The translations under genes were made by a program, and so were the position numbers. From contig CAZDCF010000014.1 in the NCBI GenBank assembly GCA_964503895.1, positions 1-36,117 of the forward strand: a stretch of DNA of 36,117 nt, in the 5' to 3' direction. This DNA is from Nitronereus sp964503895 (lineage in GTDB: Bacteria > Nitrospirota > Nitrospiria > Nitrospirales > UBA8639). Numbering within the stretch: the first letter of the stretch is position 1; the number at the start of each line of letters is the position of its first letter. Under the pieces are notes generated by a model. The model was given only the letters and a program-made list of their open reading frames with translations. It was not told the DNA's origin and did no database searches. Positions 23,990 through 32,561 of the stretch are shown here, in pieces.

Positions 23990-24979
23990 TTACTTGGCAT
24001 CTGTTAAGTTGAGCGGCTCATTTTTAATTCCTAGGCCTAATCCCATTTCCGCCAAGACTTCTTTTATTTCATTTAAAGATTTTTTTCCAAAGTTCTTTGT
24101 TTTTAACATTTCCATTTCTGAGCGATGTACTAAATCTTCGATCGTCTTAATATTGGCGTTTTTTAAACAATTCGCTGCACGCACGGAAAGTTCCAATTCA
24201 TTTACGCTTCGAGCCAAATTCTTATTGAGTTCGGCTTGCATTTCGGATTGCGACGAATCAGGTTCGATCTCCCGCATCTCTTCACTAGGAATGCAAATCG
24301 CTAAGTGTTCCCGAAGAATGTTAGCAGCCGAGGATACAGCCTCTTGAGGCGTAATATCGCCGTCAGTCCACACTTCAAGGTTTAATCGATCGTAATCCGT
24401 CATCCTCCCAACCCGAGCATTTTCCACATTAAAATTCACGCGCTTAATGGGCGAAAAAATTGAATCAACCGGAACAACCCCAATGGGCAGCCCTTCTTCT
24501 TTGTTACGTTCTGCTGGCACATAGCCTCGACCTGGTTTCACGATCATTTCTATATCGATCACTCCATTTTTATCCAGCGTGGCTATTTTTAAATCAGGAT
24601 TGAGAACCGTGATATCAGCATCATGCTCAATATCAGAAGCGTTGGCATCGCCAGGACCTTTTTTCTTTAATCGAATAGCTTTGGCTTTATCCGTATTCAA
24701 TTTTAGACGAAGATTTTTGATATTGAGAATGATGATAGTCAGGTCTTCTGTGACACCAGGCAACGTTGAAAACTCATGATACGCCCCTTCGATTTTGACT
24801 GATGTCACCGCAGCCCCAGGGAGTGAAGACAACAACACTCGCCGTAGCGAATTTCCAATGGTCGTTCCAAATCCTCGCTCAAACGGCTCGGCGGAAAACT
24901 TCCCATAGGTAGCGGAGGCTGTCTCCTTTTCCAACTCCAACCGCATCGGCAACTGAAAATCCTTAATACCTTTGCTCAT
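23990..24979 (-). CDS. rpoA: RNA polymerase alpha subunit
   Basis: The alpha chain of RNA polymerase with 329 residues. The N-terminal dimerisation domain shows FERGFGTTIGNSLRRVLLSSLPGAAV in pieces such as TTIGNSLRRVLLSS and KIEGAYHEFSTLPGV. The C-terminal DNA- and activator-binding domain holds VNELELSVRAANCLKNANI and NFGKKSLNEIKEVLAE. It sits between rpsD and rplQ as in nearly all bacteria. A 76-bp gap separates it from rpsD, and GGGGGG-type bases precede the ATG. Confidence 0.98.
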   Translation of the reverse strand: MSKGIKDFQLPMRLELEKETASATYGKFSAEPFERGFGTTIGNSLRRVLLSSLPGAAVTSVKIEGAYHEFSTLPGVTEDLTIIILNIKNLRLKLNTDKAKAIRLKKKGPGDANASDIEHDADITVLNPDLKIATLDKNGVIDIEMIVKPGRGYVPAERNKEEGLPIGVVPVDSIFSPIKRVNFNVENARVGRMTDYDRLNLEVWTDGDITPQEAVSSAANILREHLAICIPSEEMREIEPDSSQSEMQAELNKNLARSVNELELSVRAANCLKNANIKTIEDLVHRSEMEMLKTKNFGKKSLNEIKEVLAEMGLGLGIKNEPLNLTDAK

Positions 24980-25055
24980 TACGCCCCCCTTCGCCTCATC
25001 TGTCTATAACTAAATATAAGTTTCGTTTCCATGTATAGAATGGTTGACTCTATCA

Positions 25056-25682
25056 TTATCGCGAATACAACTCGACGATCACCTGTTCGTTTACAGGCGC
25101 CCCAATATCGTCTTTAGTAGGCAAGGCATTAATCGTTCCACGAAAAGCACCGTGGTCTACCTCAATCCAATTTGAAGCCCCACGTCCTTCCGTTACTTCT
25201 AAAGCACCCTTAATGGCTAGGAGTTCATGGCTTTTTGGTTTAACGGTAATGACATCTCCTACCGAAGTGGTTAAAGACGGAATATCAGCTTTCTTCCCAT
25301 TTAGGAGAATATGGCCGTGGTTCACCAACTGGCGCGCTTGACGTCGAGAAAGAGCAAAACCAATGCGATATACCACATTGTCCAAACGCTGCTCCAATAA
25401 TCGCAACAAGTTTTCGCCAGTCACACCACCCTGTCGTTCAGCACGTTTGAAGATGCCTCGAAACTGTCGTTCCTGCACTCCATACATCCGCCGCAATTTT
25501 TGTTTTTCCCGGAGTTGCGCACTATAGTCAGTAACGCGTGAACGGCCTTGGCCATGCTGTCCAGGCGGATAGCTACGTCGCTCGATCGCACATTTTTCTG
25601 TCATGCACCGAGTACCTTTGAGAAAAAGTTTCACGCCTTCTCGTCGACAAATTCTACACACTGGACCATTATAGTTTGCCAC
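25056..25682 (-). CDS. rpsD: 30S ribosomal protein S4, zinc-binding form
   Basis: A primary 16S rRNA-binding assembly protein of 208 residues. The N-terminal region carries four cysteines (Cys9, Cys12, Cys26, Cys31) spaced as in the zinc-binding C+ form. The S4 RNA-binding domain follows (RLDNVVYRIGFALSRRQARQ and LVNHGHILLNGKK). In many bacteria S4 also represses its own operon. It is located between rpsK and rpoA. Confidence 0.98.
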   Translation of the reverse strand: MANYNGPVCRICRREGVKLFLKGTRCMTEKCAIERRSYPPGQHGQGRSRVTDYSAQLREKQKLRRMYGVQERQFRGIFKRAERQGGVTGENLLRLLEQRLDNVVYRIGFALSRRQARQLVNHGHILLNGKKADIPSLTTSVGDVITVKPKSHELLAIKGALEVTEGRGASNWIEVDHGAFRGTINALPTKDDIGAPVNEQVIVELYSR

Positions 25683-25757
25683 GTCTCGTTCCTTTCACCT
25701 GAAGCTTAACTATCCCAACATGCCATCAATAAACGACCTCCTTCAGGCAGGTCTTGC

Positions 25758-26141
25758 TTACACTCGACGCCGTTTTGGAGGACGACAGCCATTATGAGGA
25801 ATCGGCGTCACATCACGAATAAGATTGACTCGCAAGCCTACGGATTGAAGCGCACGCACAGCAGATTCACGACCTGACCCTGGACCATTCACATACACAT
25901 CAATTTGCCGCATGCCGCATTCCATCGCTTTTCTTCCCGCGGCCTCTCCAGCTCGCGTCGCGGCAAATGGCGTGCTTTTTCGAGACCCCTTAAATCCAAG
26001 ACTCCCAGAGCTCGACCAAGAGACCGCATTGCCGCTCATATCAGTGATCGTTATTAATGTATTGTTAAAGGATGCTTGAACATGTGCGATCCCAGCTTGG
26101 ATAACTTTTTTTTCTTTTCTCCGACCCTTCTTTACACCCAT
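25758..26141 (-). CDS. rpsK: 30S ribosomal protein S11
   Basis: A platform protein of the small subunit, 127 residues. Conserved blocks are GIAHVQASFNNTLITITD, GNAVSWSSSGSLGFKGSRKS, PFAATRAGEAAGRKA and the C-terminal RDVTPIPHNGCRPPKRRRV, which ends exactly as in most bacteria. It lies between rpsM (21 bp upstream) and rpsD. Confidence 0.98.
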   Translation of the reverse strand: MGVKKGRRKEKKVIQAGIAHVQASFNNTLITITDMSGNAVSWSSSGSLGFKGSRKSTPFAATRAGEAAGRKAMECGMRQIDVYVNGPGSGRESAVRALQSVGLRVNLIRDVTPIPHNGCRPPKRRRV

Positions 26142-26162
26142 ACCATCCCCTCTAATGTAAGC

Positions 26163-26531
26163 TTATTTCTTGGCTCTACCGATAGAGGCTCGCTTTCCCT
26201 TTCGGGTCCGAGCATTAGTCTTAGTTCGTTGACCTCTGACCGGCAATCCTCTTCGATGTCGAAGCCCTCGATATGCTCCGGTATCAATGAGACGCTTGAT
26301 ACTCATCGTTACATCTCTGCGCAAATCTCCTTCGACATTGCATTCACGATCGATAATTTCACGAAGCTTGATAATTTCTTCTTCACCAAGATCCTTGACA
26401 CGGATCGCTCTATCAATACCCGTTTTCTGCAAAATACTGCGCGCCGTACACGGACCGATTCCATAGATATACGTTAATCCAATATCCACTCGCTTCCCAA
26501 CGGGAAGATCAACTCCTGAAATACGAGCCAT
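26163..26531 (-). CDS. rpsM: 30S ribosomal protein S13
   Basis: A head protein of the small subunit that contacts the P-site tRNA and the large subunit, 122 residues. The conserved start MARISGVDLPVGKRVDIGLT, the helix-hairpin-helix YGIGPCTARSIL and the basic tail GLPVRGQRTKTNARTRKGKR are seen. It lies between rpmJ and rpsK; a 76-bp spacer separates it from rpmJ. Confidence 0.98.
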   Translation of the reverse strand: MARISGVDLPVGKRVDIGLTYIYGIGPCTARSILQKTGIDRAIRVKDLGEEEIIKLREIIDRECNVEGDLRRDVTMSIKRLIDTGAYRGLRHRRGLPVRGQRTKTNARTRKGKRASIGRAKK

Positions 26532-26607
26532 GTGTCCTCCTTGCCCTCATCCACTCAAACCCTGACAGCGAACGGATCCTGCCGCCAGTGGGTGAAATCA
26601 CAATTAT

Positions 26608-26721
26608 TTATCCTTGTCGCTGTTTATGTCTCGGGTTCTTGCAACGAACCCGAACCACACCACGTCGACGGTACACAATACATTTTGAACAAATAGCCTT
26701 AACTGACGATTTGACCTTCAT
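26608..26721 (-). CDS. rpmJ: 50S ribosomal protein L36, zinc-binding form
   Basis: A tiny protein of 37 residues read from ATG 26721 to TAA 26608-26610. It begins MKVKSSVKAICSKCIVYRRR and ends CKNPRHKQRQG. Cys11, Cys14, Cys27 and His32 make the zinc site of the C+ form of L36. Position between infA and rpsM is the standard one. Confidence 0.97.
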   Translation of the reverse strand: MKVKSSVKAICSKCIVYRRRGVVRVRCKNPRHKQRQG

Positions 26722-26740
26722 TTTCTATCCCACATTGTGA

Positions 26741-26959
26741 TTACTTAAAGCGATAGGTAATCCGACCTCGCGTTAAATCATAGGGAGACAACTCCACGGT
26801 CACCTTGTCACCCGGTAATATTCGAATAAAGTGCATTCGCATTTTTCCAGAAATATGGGCAAGGATGTTATGACCACTTTCCAGCTTTACCCGAAACATC
26901 GCATTAGGTAAGGTCTCTAAAACAGATCCTTGAGCTTCAATAACATCTTCTTTTCCCAT
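26741..26959 (-). CDS. infA: Translation initiation factor IF-1
   Basis: An OB-fold factor that binds the A site of the 30S subunit during initiation. From ATG 26959 it has 72 residues with the expected MGKEDVIEAQGSVLETLPNA start and the ISGKMRMHFIRILPGDKVTV core. AAGGTG lies five bases before this ATG. An upstream in-frame start at 26983 would add eight residues not found in the family. It is placed between map and rpmJ. Confidence 0.97.
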   Translation of the reverse strand: MGKEDVIEAQGSVLETLPNAMFRVKLESGHNILAHISGKMRMHFIRILPGDKVTVELSPYDLTRGRITYRFK

Positions 26960-27005
26960 AATCACCTTGAGACTTTCGACCACAAGTCTCTTATCCTCAA
27001 TAATG

Positions 27006-27755
27006 CTAAAGGGCCGTCAAAATTCTTGGTGGCCCACTGGCCTGAATCGAAATTGTATGTTCAAAATGTGCGGAAAGACTCCCATCTTGAGTTACCGCAG
27101 TCCATTGATCATCTAGTATTCGAACATGGTGCCCACCAACATTCACCATTGGCTCTATGGCTAAAACCATCCCAACCTGCAATCGGGGCCCTTGCCCAGG
27201 ACGGCCATAATTCGGCACCTGAGGTTCTTCGTGCAATTGCCGGCCAATCCCATGTCCGACAAAATCGCGGACCACTGAAAAGTCATGAGTCTCCACATAT
27301 TGCTGAACAGCATGGGAAATATCAGATAACCGATTACCTACCACGCCTTTTGCAATTCCCTTCATCATCGCTTCCTCAGTCACCCGCATTAGGGTGGCGA
27401 CTTGATCGGACACAGGACCAACAGGAACTGTTATTGCTCCATCCCCATAAAATCCTTGAACGATCGCCCCTAAGTCAAGCCCTATGATATCCCCTTCCTT
27501 TAATACGCGACTGGAAGGAATCCCGTGGACCACCTCATCATTCACCGCAACGCACAAGGTCCTAGGATAACTACGGTATCCCTTGAAAGCCGGAATCCCC
27601 CCATGGTCACAGATGAAATCCTCAGCGATCTTATCAAGAGCCAAAGTAGTTACGCCGGGCTTGACCTCTTTTTTTAACACTTGATGGGCCTCAGCAACAA
27701 TTTTTGATGCCTGGACCATCATTTCGACTTCTTCTGGTGTTTTCAGAACTATCAT
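27006..27755 (-). CDS. map: Methionine aminopeptidase, type I
   Basis: Removes the initiator methionine from nascent proteins. Its 249 residues contain the pita-bread fold with metal ligands Asp94, Asp105, His168, Glu201 and Glu232, and the substrate-binding His77 (EVVHGIP). The order adk-map-infA is the usual one in Gram-positive and deep-branching bacteria. It starts seven bases after the adk stop. Confidence 0.98.
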   Translation of the reverse strand: MIVLKTPEEVEMMVQASKIVAEAHQVLKKEVKPGVTTLALDKIAEDFICDHGGIPAFKGYRSYPRTLCVAVNDEVVHGIPSSRVLKEGDIIGLDLGAIVQGFYGDGAITVPVGPVSDQVATLMRVTEEAMMKGIAKGVVGNRLSDISHAVQQYVETHDFSVVRDFVGHGIGRQLHEEPQVPNYGRPGQGPRLQVGMVLAIEPMVNVGGHHVRILDDQWTAVTQDGSLSAHFEHTISIQASGPPRILTAL

Positions 27756-27761
27756 GACCGC

Positions 27762-28409
27762 TCAAGACTTGGATAACAAAGCAATGAGCCGTCCCTGCAC
27801 ACTTCCCACTGATCCTGAACCATCCAATTCAGCTAATAAGTTCTTTTCCCTGTAATATTCAATCAAAGGGAACGTTTGCTCCTCATACACAGCCAATCTT
27901 GATTCCACGGTTTCTTTGCGATCGTCACTGCGCTGCATGAGTTCTCCACCGCATTCATCGCAAATCCCTTCTTTTTTCGAAGGGACAAATTCCAGATGAT
28001 AGACCGCCGGACATCTGGAACAATTTCGCCGTCCACTTAGACGATTAATGACTTCTTCTCTTGTAATAACAAAATAAATTACCCGATAAAGGGACAATCC
28101 TTTTCCAACTAATAACCCAGCCAAGCTATCAGCTTGGGGCACAGTTCTGGGAAACCCGTCGAGGATAAAGCCCTTTCCACATTCGGAAGTCCCAATTTTT
28201 TCTTCTACTAAACCGATGACAACTTTGTCTGGAACGAGATCCCCTCGATCCATATATTGCTTAGCTTCTTTTCCTAAAGAAGTTTGCTGAACGACCCCCG
28301 CTCGCAAGAGATCGCCAGTCGAAATCTTAGGAATACCATATTTAGCAGAAACCATTTCCGCCTGAGTACCCTTGCCAACACCTGGGACCCCAAGAAAGAC
28401 CAGCCGCAC
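27762..28409 (-). CDS. adk: Adenylate kinase, zinc-lid form
   Basis: Interconverts AMP plus ATP with two ADP. The P-loop GVPGVGKGTQ is at residues 7-16, the AMP site includes STGDLLR and the core DGFPRTVPQ. The long lid domain carries Cys130, Cys133, Cys150 and Cys153, a structural zinc site common in Gram-positive but rarer in Gram-negative kinases. The 215-residue length is normal. The start is GTG at 28409, and it lies six bases after secY. Confidence 0.98.
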   Translation of the reverse strand: MRLVFLGVPGVGKGTQAEMVSAKYGIPKISTGDLLRAGVVQQTSLGKEAKQYMDRGDLVPDKVVIGLVEEKIGTSECGKGFILDGFPRTVPQADSLAGLLVGKGLSLYRVIYFVITREEVINRLSGRRNCSRCPAVYHLEFVPSKKEGICDECGGELMQRSDDRKETVESRLAVYEEQTFPLIEYYREKNLLAELDGSGSVGSVQGRLIALLSKS

Positions 28410-28415
28410 CGACGA

Positions 28416-29729
28416 TCACCCACTCCTTCCTTTAAGTTTTCCCTTTGACAGAAAACCTTCGTAATTGCGCATCAACATATGCGATTCGATTTGCTGTGCC
28501 GTATCGAGCCCTACTCCAACGACAATTAGTAGGGACGTCCCTCCGAAATAGAACGGCACATTCAATCGATAAATCAATAGTTCCGGAATCACGCACACGA
28601 TGGCCAGATAAATGGCCCCAGCAAAGGTAACTCGTGTCAACACCTTGTAAATATAGTCAGCGGTCCGTTGGCCAGGACGGATGCCGGGAATAAATCCTCC
28701 ATATTTTTTCATATTGTCCGCCATATCAACTGGGTTTAAAACCACAGCCGTATAAAAAAAGCAAAAGAACAATATCATACTCACATACATCAGAGTATAA
28801 ACTAGCGATCCTGGCGCAAGTTGGGCTCCAATTTCTTGGACCCATGGGACCTGAATGAATCCCGTAATCGTTGCGGGAAAGGCAATGATCGACGAGGCAA
28901 AAATAGGAGGAATAACACCCGCTGTATTAATCTTCAATGGAATATGAGTATTTTGCCCTCCAAACACACGGCGCCCAACCACCCGCTTTGCATACTGGAC
29001 TGGAACTTTGCGACGTCCACTTTCCAAGAACACAATGGCCGTCACGACACCAACCATGACTACGCCTAAGAGAATCAGGAAAAGCAGGCTGAGTTCTCCG
29101 ACTCGATACAAATCAATGGTTTGAACAACAGCACTTGGCAGTCTGGCCACGATTCCAGCAAAAATTATAAGCGAAATCCCATTACCGACTCCCCGTTCCG
29201 TAATCTGCTCACCCAACCACATGAGAAAGGCAGTTCCAGCGGTGAGAGTGATCACAGTCATGAGCCGGAAGGGCCATCCAGGTTCGAGGACAAATTGTCC
29301 TTGATTCATCCCCTCCAACCCCAAGGCAATCCCAAAGCCTTGAATGAGGGCAATGCCAATAGTTCCATAACGCGTGTATTGAACAATCGTTTTTCTTCCT
29401 CGCTCCCCCTCCTTTGCTAGTTTGGATAAATGGGGAATGACTACCGTCAACAATTGTAAGATGATTGACGCGCTGATATAGGGCATAATCCCCAGCGCGA
29501 AAATCGTCAAACGAGACAAGGCCCCCCCGGAAAATATATCCAAGAACCCTAAGAGGGCCCCACCACGATCCTGGAGAAACTTGGCTAACTCGGCGTTATT
29601 AATTCCAGGGGTTGGGACATGGGCACCAATCCGATACACCGCCAGCATGGCCAAGGTAAAGAGCACGCGGCCGCGTAATTCTGGAATTTTAAGAATGTTT
29701 TGGAAGCTCGTAATGAGCCGTTCAAGCAC
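28416..29729 (-). CDS. secY: Preprotein translocase subunit SecY
   Basis: The central channel protein of the Sec translocon, 437 residues with about ten hydrophobic helices. Family motifs include PTPGINNAELAKF, IMPYISASIILQLLTVV, the cytoplasmic loop VPVQYAKRVVGRR and FIPGIRPGQRTADYI. The start is GTG at 29729, overlapping the rplO stop by 8 bp, which implies translational coupling. adk follows six bases after the stop. Confidence 0.98.
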   Translation of the reverse strand: MLERLITSFQNILKIPELRGRVLFTLAMLAVYRIGAHVPTPGINNAELAKFLQDRGGALLGFLDIFSGGALSRLTIFALGIMPYISASIILQLLTVVIPHLSKLAKEGERGRKTIVQYTRYGTIGIALIQGFGIALGLEGMNQGQFVLEPGWPFRLMTVITLTAGTAFLMWLGEQITERGVGNGISLIIFAGIVARLPSAVVQTIDLYRVGELSLLFLILLGVVMVGVVTAIVFLESGRRKVPVQYAKRVVGRRVFGGQNTHIPLKINTAGVIPPIFASSIIAFPATITGFIQVPWVQEIGAQLAPGSLVYTLMYVSMILFFCFFYTAVVLNPVDMADNMKKYGGFIPGIRPGQRTADYIYKVLTRVTFAGAIYLAIVCVIPELLIYRLNVPFYFGGTSLLIVVGVGLDTAQQIESHMLMRNYEGFLSKGKLKGRSG

Positions 29730-30174
29730 AGCCTATGACCTTGGCTTGTCCGCCCGCTTGCTGAATTTTCTGAAGGGCCGACTGGCTAAATTTATGGGCT
29801 TCCACAACTAAGGGCTTTGTCAAATCACCCACACCAAGAATCTTGATTGGCCTTGTCCGTTTTTTGACAATTCCTTTTTCATGTAATACTTGCGGAGTAA
29901 TTTCTTTGACATCAGCAATTGAAGAAAGGACATGAAGATTCACGATGTTGTACTCAACACGAAACGGATTGTGAAATCCTCGTTTCGGCAATCGACGCGC
30001 CAAGGGCATTTGGCCGCCCTCAAAACCAGCCATATTGGGATTCCCAGCTCGAGCCAACACCCCTTTGTGTCCCTTTCCTGATGTTTTTCCGCTACCAGAT
30101 CCATGGCCCCGACCCAGCCGTTTAGGTTTTTTCTTAGACCCAGTTGCTGGTCGCAATGTATGTAACTTCATCAT
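29722..30174 (-). CDS. rplO: 50S ribosomal protein L15
   Basis: A 150-residue large-subunit protein. The Gly- and basic-rich N-terminal arm (KLHTLRPATGSKKKPKRLGR, then GHGSGSGKTSGKGHKG) is diagnostic. GFEGGQMPLARRLPKRGF and the C-terminal VEAHKFSQSALQKI follow. Its start overlaps the rpmD stop by four bases (ATGA); a second ATG directly follows the first. It overlaps secY by 8 bp. Confidence 0.98.
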   Translation of the reverse strand: MMKLHTLRPATGSKKKPKRLGRGHGSGSGKTSGKGHKGVLARAGNPNMAGFEGGQMPLARRLPKRGFHNPFRVEYNIVNLHVLSSIADVKEITPQVLHEKGIVKKRTRPIKILGVGDLTKPLVVEAHKFSQSALQKIQQAGGQAKVIGCA

Positions 30175-30374
30175 AGAGTCACCTCAACCAAATGCTTCAC
30201 TTTATCGATCAGCCCAAGAACCTGCGATGTTTTGGGATGTTCCACGGTTTGATGAAGACGTCGTAAACCCAAGTTTTGCAAGAACACGCGCTGCTTGGAT
30301 GGTCGTCCTATAGGACTACGCTTGAGGGTAATCAACACTCGATCGTTCCCAGAACTTTTCCTAGATGTTGCCAT
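30171..30374 (-). CDS. rpmD: 50S ribosomal protein L30
   Basis: A 67-residue protein with the L30 core VLITLKRSPIGRPSKQRVFL and LGLRRLHQTVEHPKTSQVLG. An N-terminal extension of about ten Ser/Lys-rich residues precedes the usual beginning. It lies between rpsE and rplO and overlaps rplO by four bases. Confidence 0.96.
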   Translation of the reverse strand: MATSRKSSGNDRVLITLKRSPIGRPSKQRVFLQNLGLRRLHQTVEHPKTSQVLGLIDKVKHLVEVTL

Positions 30375-30398
30375 AAATACAACCAGTCCTTACACAAC

Positions 30399-30914
30399 TT
30401 AAGAAGAAGCAACCTCTTCAACAGAAGAAGCAACATCTTCAACTTGCCGAGTTCGCTTTACAGCCTGAGGATCCTTCAGTTGGGAAAGCCCTTCCAGAGT
30501 TGCCTGTACCACATTGAATGGATTGCCACGCCCCAAGGTCTTGGCAATGATATTGTGCACACCAAGCACCTCTAAAATAGCTCGAACCGCGCCACCTGCA
30601 ATAATTCCAGTTCCCTCCTTGGCAGGCTTCATCAATACATGCTCTCCGCAAAAAAATCCGTGGACGTCATGAGGAATGCTTCTATTTTTTAAAGGCACTC
30701 GAATCAGCTGCTTTTTTGCTCGGCCAACCGCCTTGGCAATAGCTGGAGGAACCTCAGTAGCCTTCCCCTTTCCAATGCCGACCCATCCTTCACCATCGCC
30801 CACAACCACCAATGCGCTAAAGGAGAATCTCTTTCCCCCTTTTACTACTTTTGCTACACGATTAATCGAAACCAGCTTATCTTTTAAGTTTAATTCTTCA
30901 GGATTAACACGCAC
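30399..30914 (-). CDS. rpsE: 30S ribosomal protein S5
   Basis: A small-subunit protein that shapes the mRNA entry and decoding accuracy. The N-terminal dsRNA-binding-like domain has SINRVAKVVKGGKRFSFSA and VVVGDGEGWVGIGKGKA. I chose GTG 30914, giving 171 residues that begin RVNPEELNLKDKL, because GGGAG lies upstream and the product fits the family. The longer frame to ATG 30965 would add 17 residues and overlap rplR by 32 bp. The C-terminus ends in a repetitive VEDVASSVEEVASS tail. Confidence 0.95.
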   Translation of the reverse strand: MRVNPEELNLKDKLVSINRVAKVVKGGKRFSFSALVVVGDGEGWVGIGKGKATEVPPAIAKAVGRAKKQLIRVPLKNRSIPHDVHGFFCGEHVLMKPAKEGTGIIAGGAVRAILEVLGVHNIIAKTLGRGNPFNVVQATLEGLSQLKDPQAVKRTRQVEDVASSVEEVASS

Positions 30915-30933
30915 GAATTCATTTCTCCCAGTG

Positions 30934-31299
30934 CTAGAAGTTGAGACCGCCCTCACGAGAGGCATCTGCTAATGCTTTGACTCGCCCATGAAACAACCGT
31001 CCCCCACGATCAAAAACCACAGCGGTAATGTTCGCCGCCATTGCTCGCTCGGCTAGCTGCTTACCCACCGCTTTAGCTGCCTCACTTGACCCACCTGAGG
31101 AAACACTCTCTCTTACGACTTTTTCCCTAGATGAGGCCGAGGCCACGGTCCGCCCTTCCGTATCATCAATAATTTGGGCGTAAATGTGGGCATTACTACG
31201 AAAGATATTCAATCGCGGTCTGGCCGTCGAGCCAAAGACTTTTTTTCGAACACGAGCCTTCCGACGGACGAATCTTCGCCGTTTCGTATTCTCATTCAT
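30934..31299 (-). CDS. rplR: 50S ribosomal protein L18
   Basis: A 5S rRNA-binding protein of 121 residues. RRRFVRRKARVRKKVFGSTA, RPRLNIFRSNAHIYAQIIDD and the C-terminal FDRGGRLFHGRVKALADASR are typical. It lies between rplF and rpsE. Confidence 0.98.
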   Translation of the reverse strand: MNENTKRRRFVRRKARVRKKVFGSTARPRLNIFRSNAHIYAQIIDDTEGRTVASASSREKVVRESVSSGGSSEAAKAVGKQLAERAMAANITAVVFDRGGRLFHGRVKALADASREGGLNF

Positions 31300-31310
31300 A
31301 ACAACCCACG

Positions 31311-31850
31311 CTATTTCTTGCCTGCTTTCCCAGCCTTTTTGATCAATGTTTCCCCACTATACTTGATGCCTTTCTGTTTGTAGACATCTGGGGGCCGGAC
31401 ACTTCGAATATTGGCAGCAACTTGCGTCACCAAGCGTTTGTCAATTCCCTTCACAGAAATCACTGTCTGTTTATCTACAGAAGCTTGCACTCCTTGCGGA
31501 ATGGTTATGGTAACTGGATGAGCAAAACCAACATTCAGGGAAAGATTTTGGCCCTGGACTTGCGCGCGATACCCAACCCCAGCCAGTTCTAACGTCCGCT
31601 CATAACCCTTGGTCACACCCTCGACAAGATTATTCATTTCCACCCTTGTCAACCCATGCAAGGCCTTGAGTCTTGAAGTATCACTGGATCGACCAACATG
31701 AACGTAGCCATCCTTAACTTCCACATTTACACCATCATTTAACCCCCAGCTTAATTGACCGAGTGGACCTTTCACAGTAACTTGCCGATCAGCAATCTGC
31801 ACATCGACGCCCTTAGAAAGCGGAACCGGTTTTCTCCCAATTCGTGACAT
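31311..31850 (-). CDS. rplF: 50S ribosomal protein L6
   Basis: A large-subunit protein near the factor-binding site. From ATG 31850 it has 179 residues beginning MSRIGRKPVPLSKGV, the normal beginning, with AGGG eight bases upstream. The in-frame start at 31889 would add 13 unrelated residues. The C-terminal VRPPDVYKQKGIKYSGE motif is present. Gene order rpsH-rplF-rplR is standard. Confidence 0.97.
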   Translation of the reverse strand: MSRIGRKPVPLSKGVDVQIADRQVTVKGPLGQLSWGLNDGVNVEVKDGYVHVGRSSDTSRLKALHGLTRVEMNNLVEGVTKGYERTLELAGVGYRAQVQGQNLSLNVGFAHPVTITIPQGVQASVDKQTVISVKGIDKRLVTQVAANIRSVRPPDVYKQKGIKYSGETLIKKAGKAGKK

Positions 31851-31900
31851 TATAGTGGCCCTACGTTCTACCCATAATACTGGAATCACTCAACTCGTTC

Positions 31901-32305
31901 TTACCACACATAACACAGAACCTCTCCACCCATCCCGTTTTTACGCGCCTCGCTATCCGTTACTACACCTTTTGAGGTTGAAATAATCGCAACACCTAAC
32001 CCCCCAATTACACGAGGGACTTCTGTTTTTCCGACATAAATACGGTGGCCAGGCTTACTGACTCGTTTTATACCTTCAATCACAGGTTTTTTTTCTCGAC
32101 CAGGATGATACCGTAATGCTACTTTCAAGGTGGGATGGCCATTAGCAGTCGTTTTTTCGAAACCCTGAATGAATCCCTCGGCTTGCAAAACAGATAGTAT
32201 ACTAGCTTTTAATTTCGATTCCGGAATTCCAACTGTCGCATGAGCACGTCGCCCACCATTCAGCAAACGAACAAACAAGTCCGCAACAGGATCAGTCATT
32301 GACAT
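31901..32305 (-). CDS. rpsH: 30S ribosomal protein S8
   Basis: A primary 16S rRNA-binding protein of 134 residues, starting MSMTDPVADLFVRLLNGGRR and ending GGLGVAIISTSKGVVTDSEA followed by GGEVLCYVW, the conserved end. The N-terminal helix reads LFVRLLNGG where most bacteria have a MLTRIRNA-like sequence, a mild divergence. It lies between rpsN and rplF. In E. coli S8 represses the spc operon. Confidence 0.97.
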   Translation of the reverse strand: MSMTDPVADLFVRLLNGGRRAHATVGIPESKLKASILSVLQAEGFIQGFEKTTANGHPTLKVALRYHPGREKKPVIEGIKRVSKPGHRIYVGKTEVPRVIGGLGVAIISTSKGVVTDSEARKNGMGGEVLCYVW

Positions 32306-32340
32306 ACGGTTTCCTCACTTCAAACTAGAGCCACAAGCCC

Positions 32341-32526
32341 CTACCAGCTTGACTTAGTGACTCCGGGAATGTCCCCTCTCAAACTATGAAATCGAAAACA
32401 AATCCGGCACATTTGGAAGCGACGCAAAAACGCTCGCACCCTCCCACATAAAGGGCAGCGATTGTATCGCCGAACCGCAAATTTGGGTTCCATGGCTGCT
32501 TTATTTCGTAACGATTTTTTTGCCAC
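32341..32526 (-). CDS. rpsN: 30S ribosomal protein S14, short zinc-binding form
   Basis: A 61-residue S14 of the type Z class with Cys24, Cys27, Cys40 and Cys43 (CPLCGR and CRICFR) binding zinc. The C-terminus GDIPGVTKSSW is typical. It lies between rplE and rpsH. The short zinc form is standard for many Gram-positive and deep-branching lineages, unlike the longer zinc-free form of many Proteobacteria. Confidence 0.97.
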   Translation of the reverse strand: MAKKSLRNKAAMEPKFAVRRYNRCPLCGRVRAFLRRFQMCRICFRFHSLRGDIPGVTKSSW

Positions 32527-32561
32527 AAATTATTCCAACACGACTTCTTTAATTAATCTAA

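Noticed and set aside
26930..27487. 185-codon open frame on the plus strand
   Set aside because: It lies opposite map and infA, both clearly coding; its composition is that of a shadow frame.
30915..30965. Longer S5 start at ATG 30965
   Set aside because: It would overlap rplR by 32 bp and add residues not typical of S5; GTG 30914 has a better placed ribosome site.
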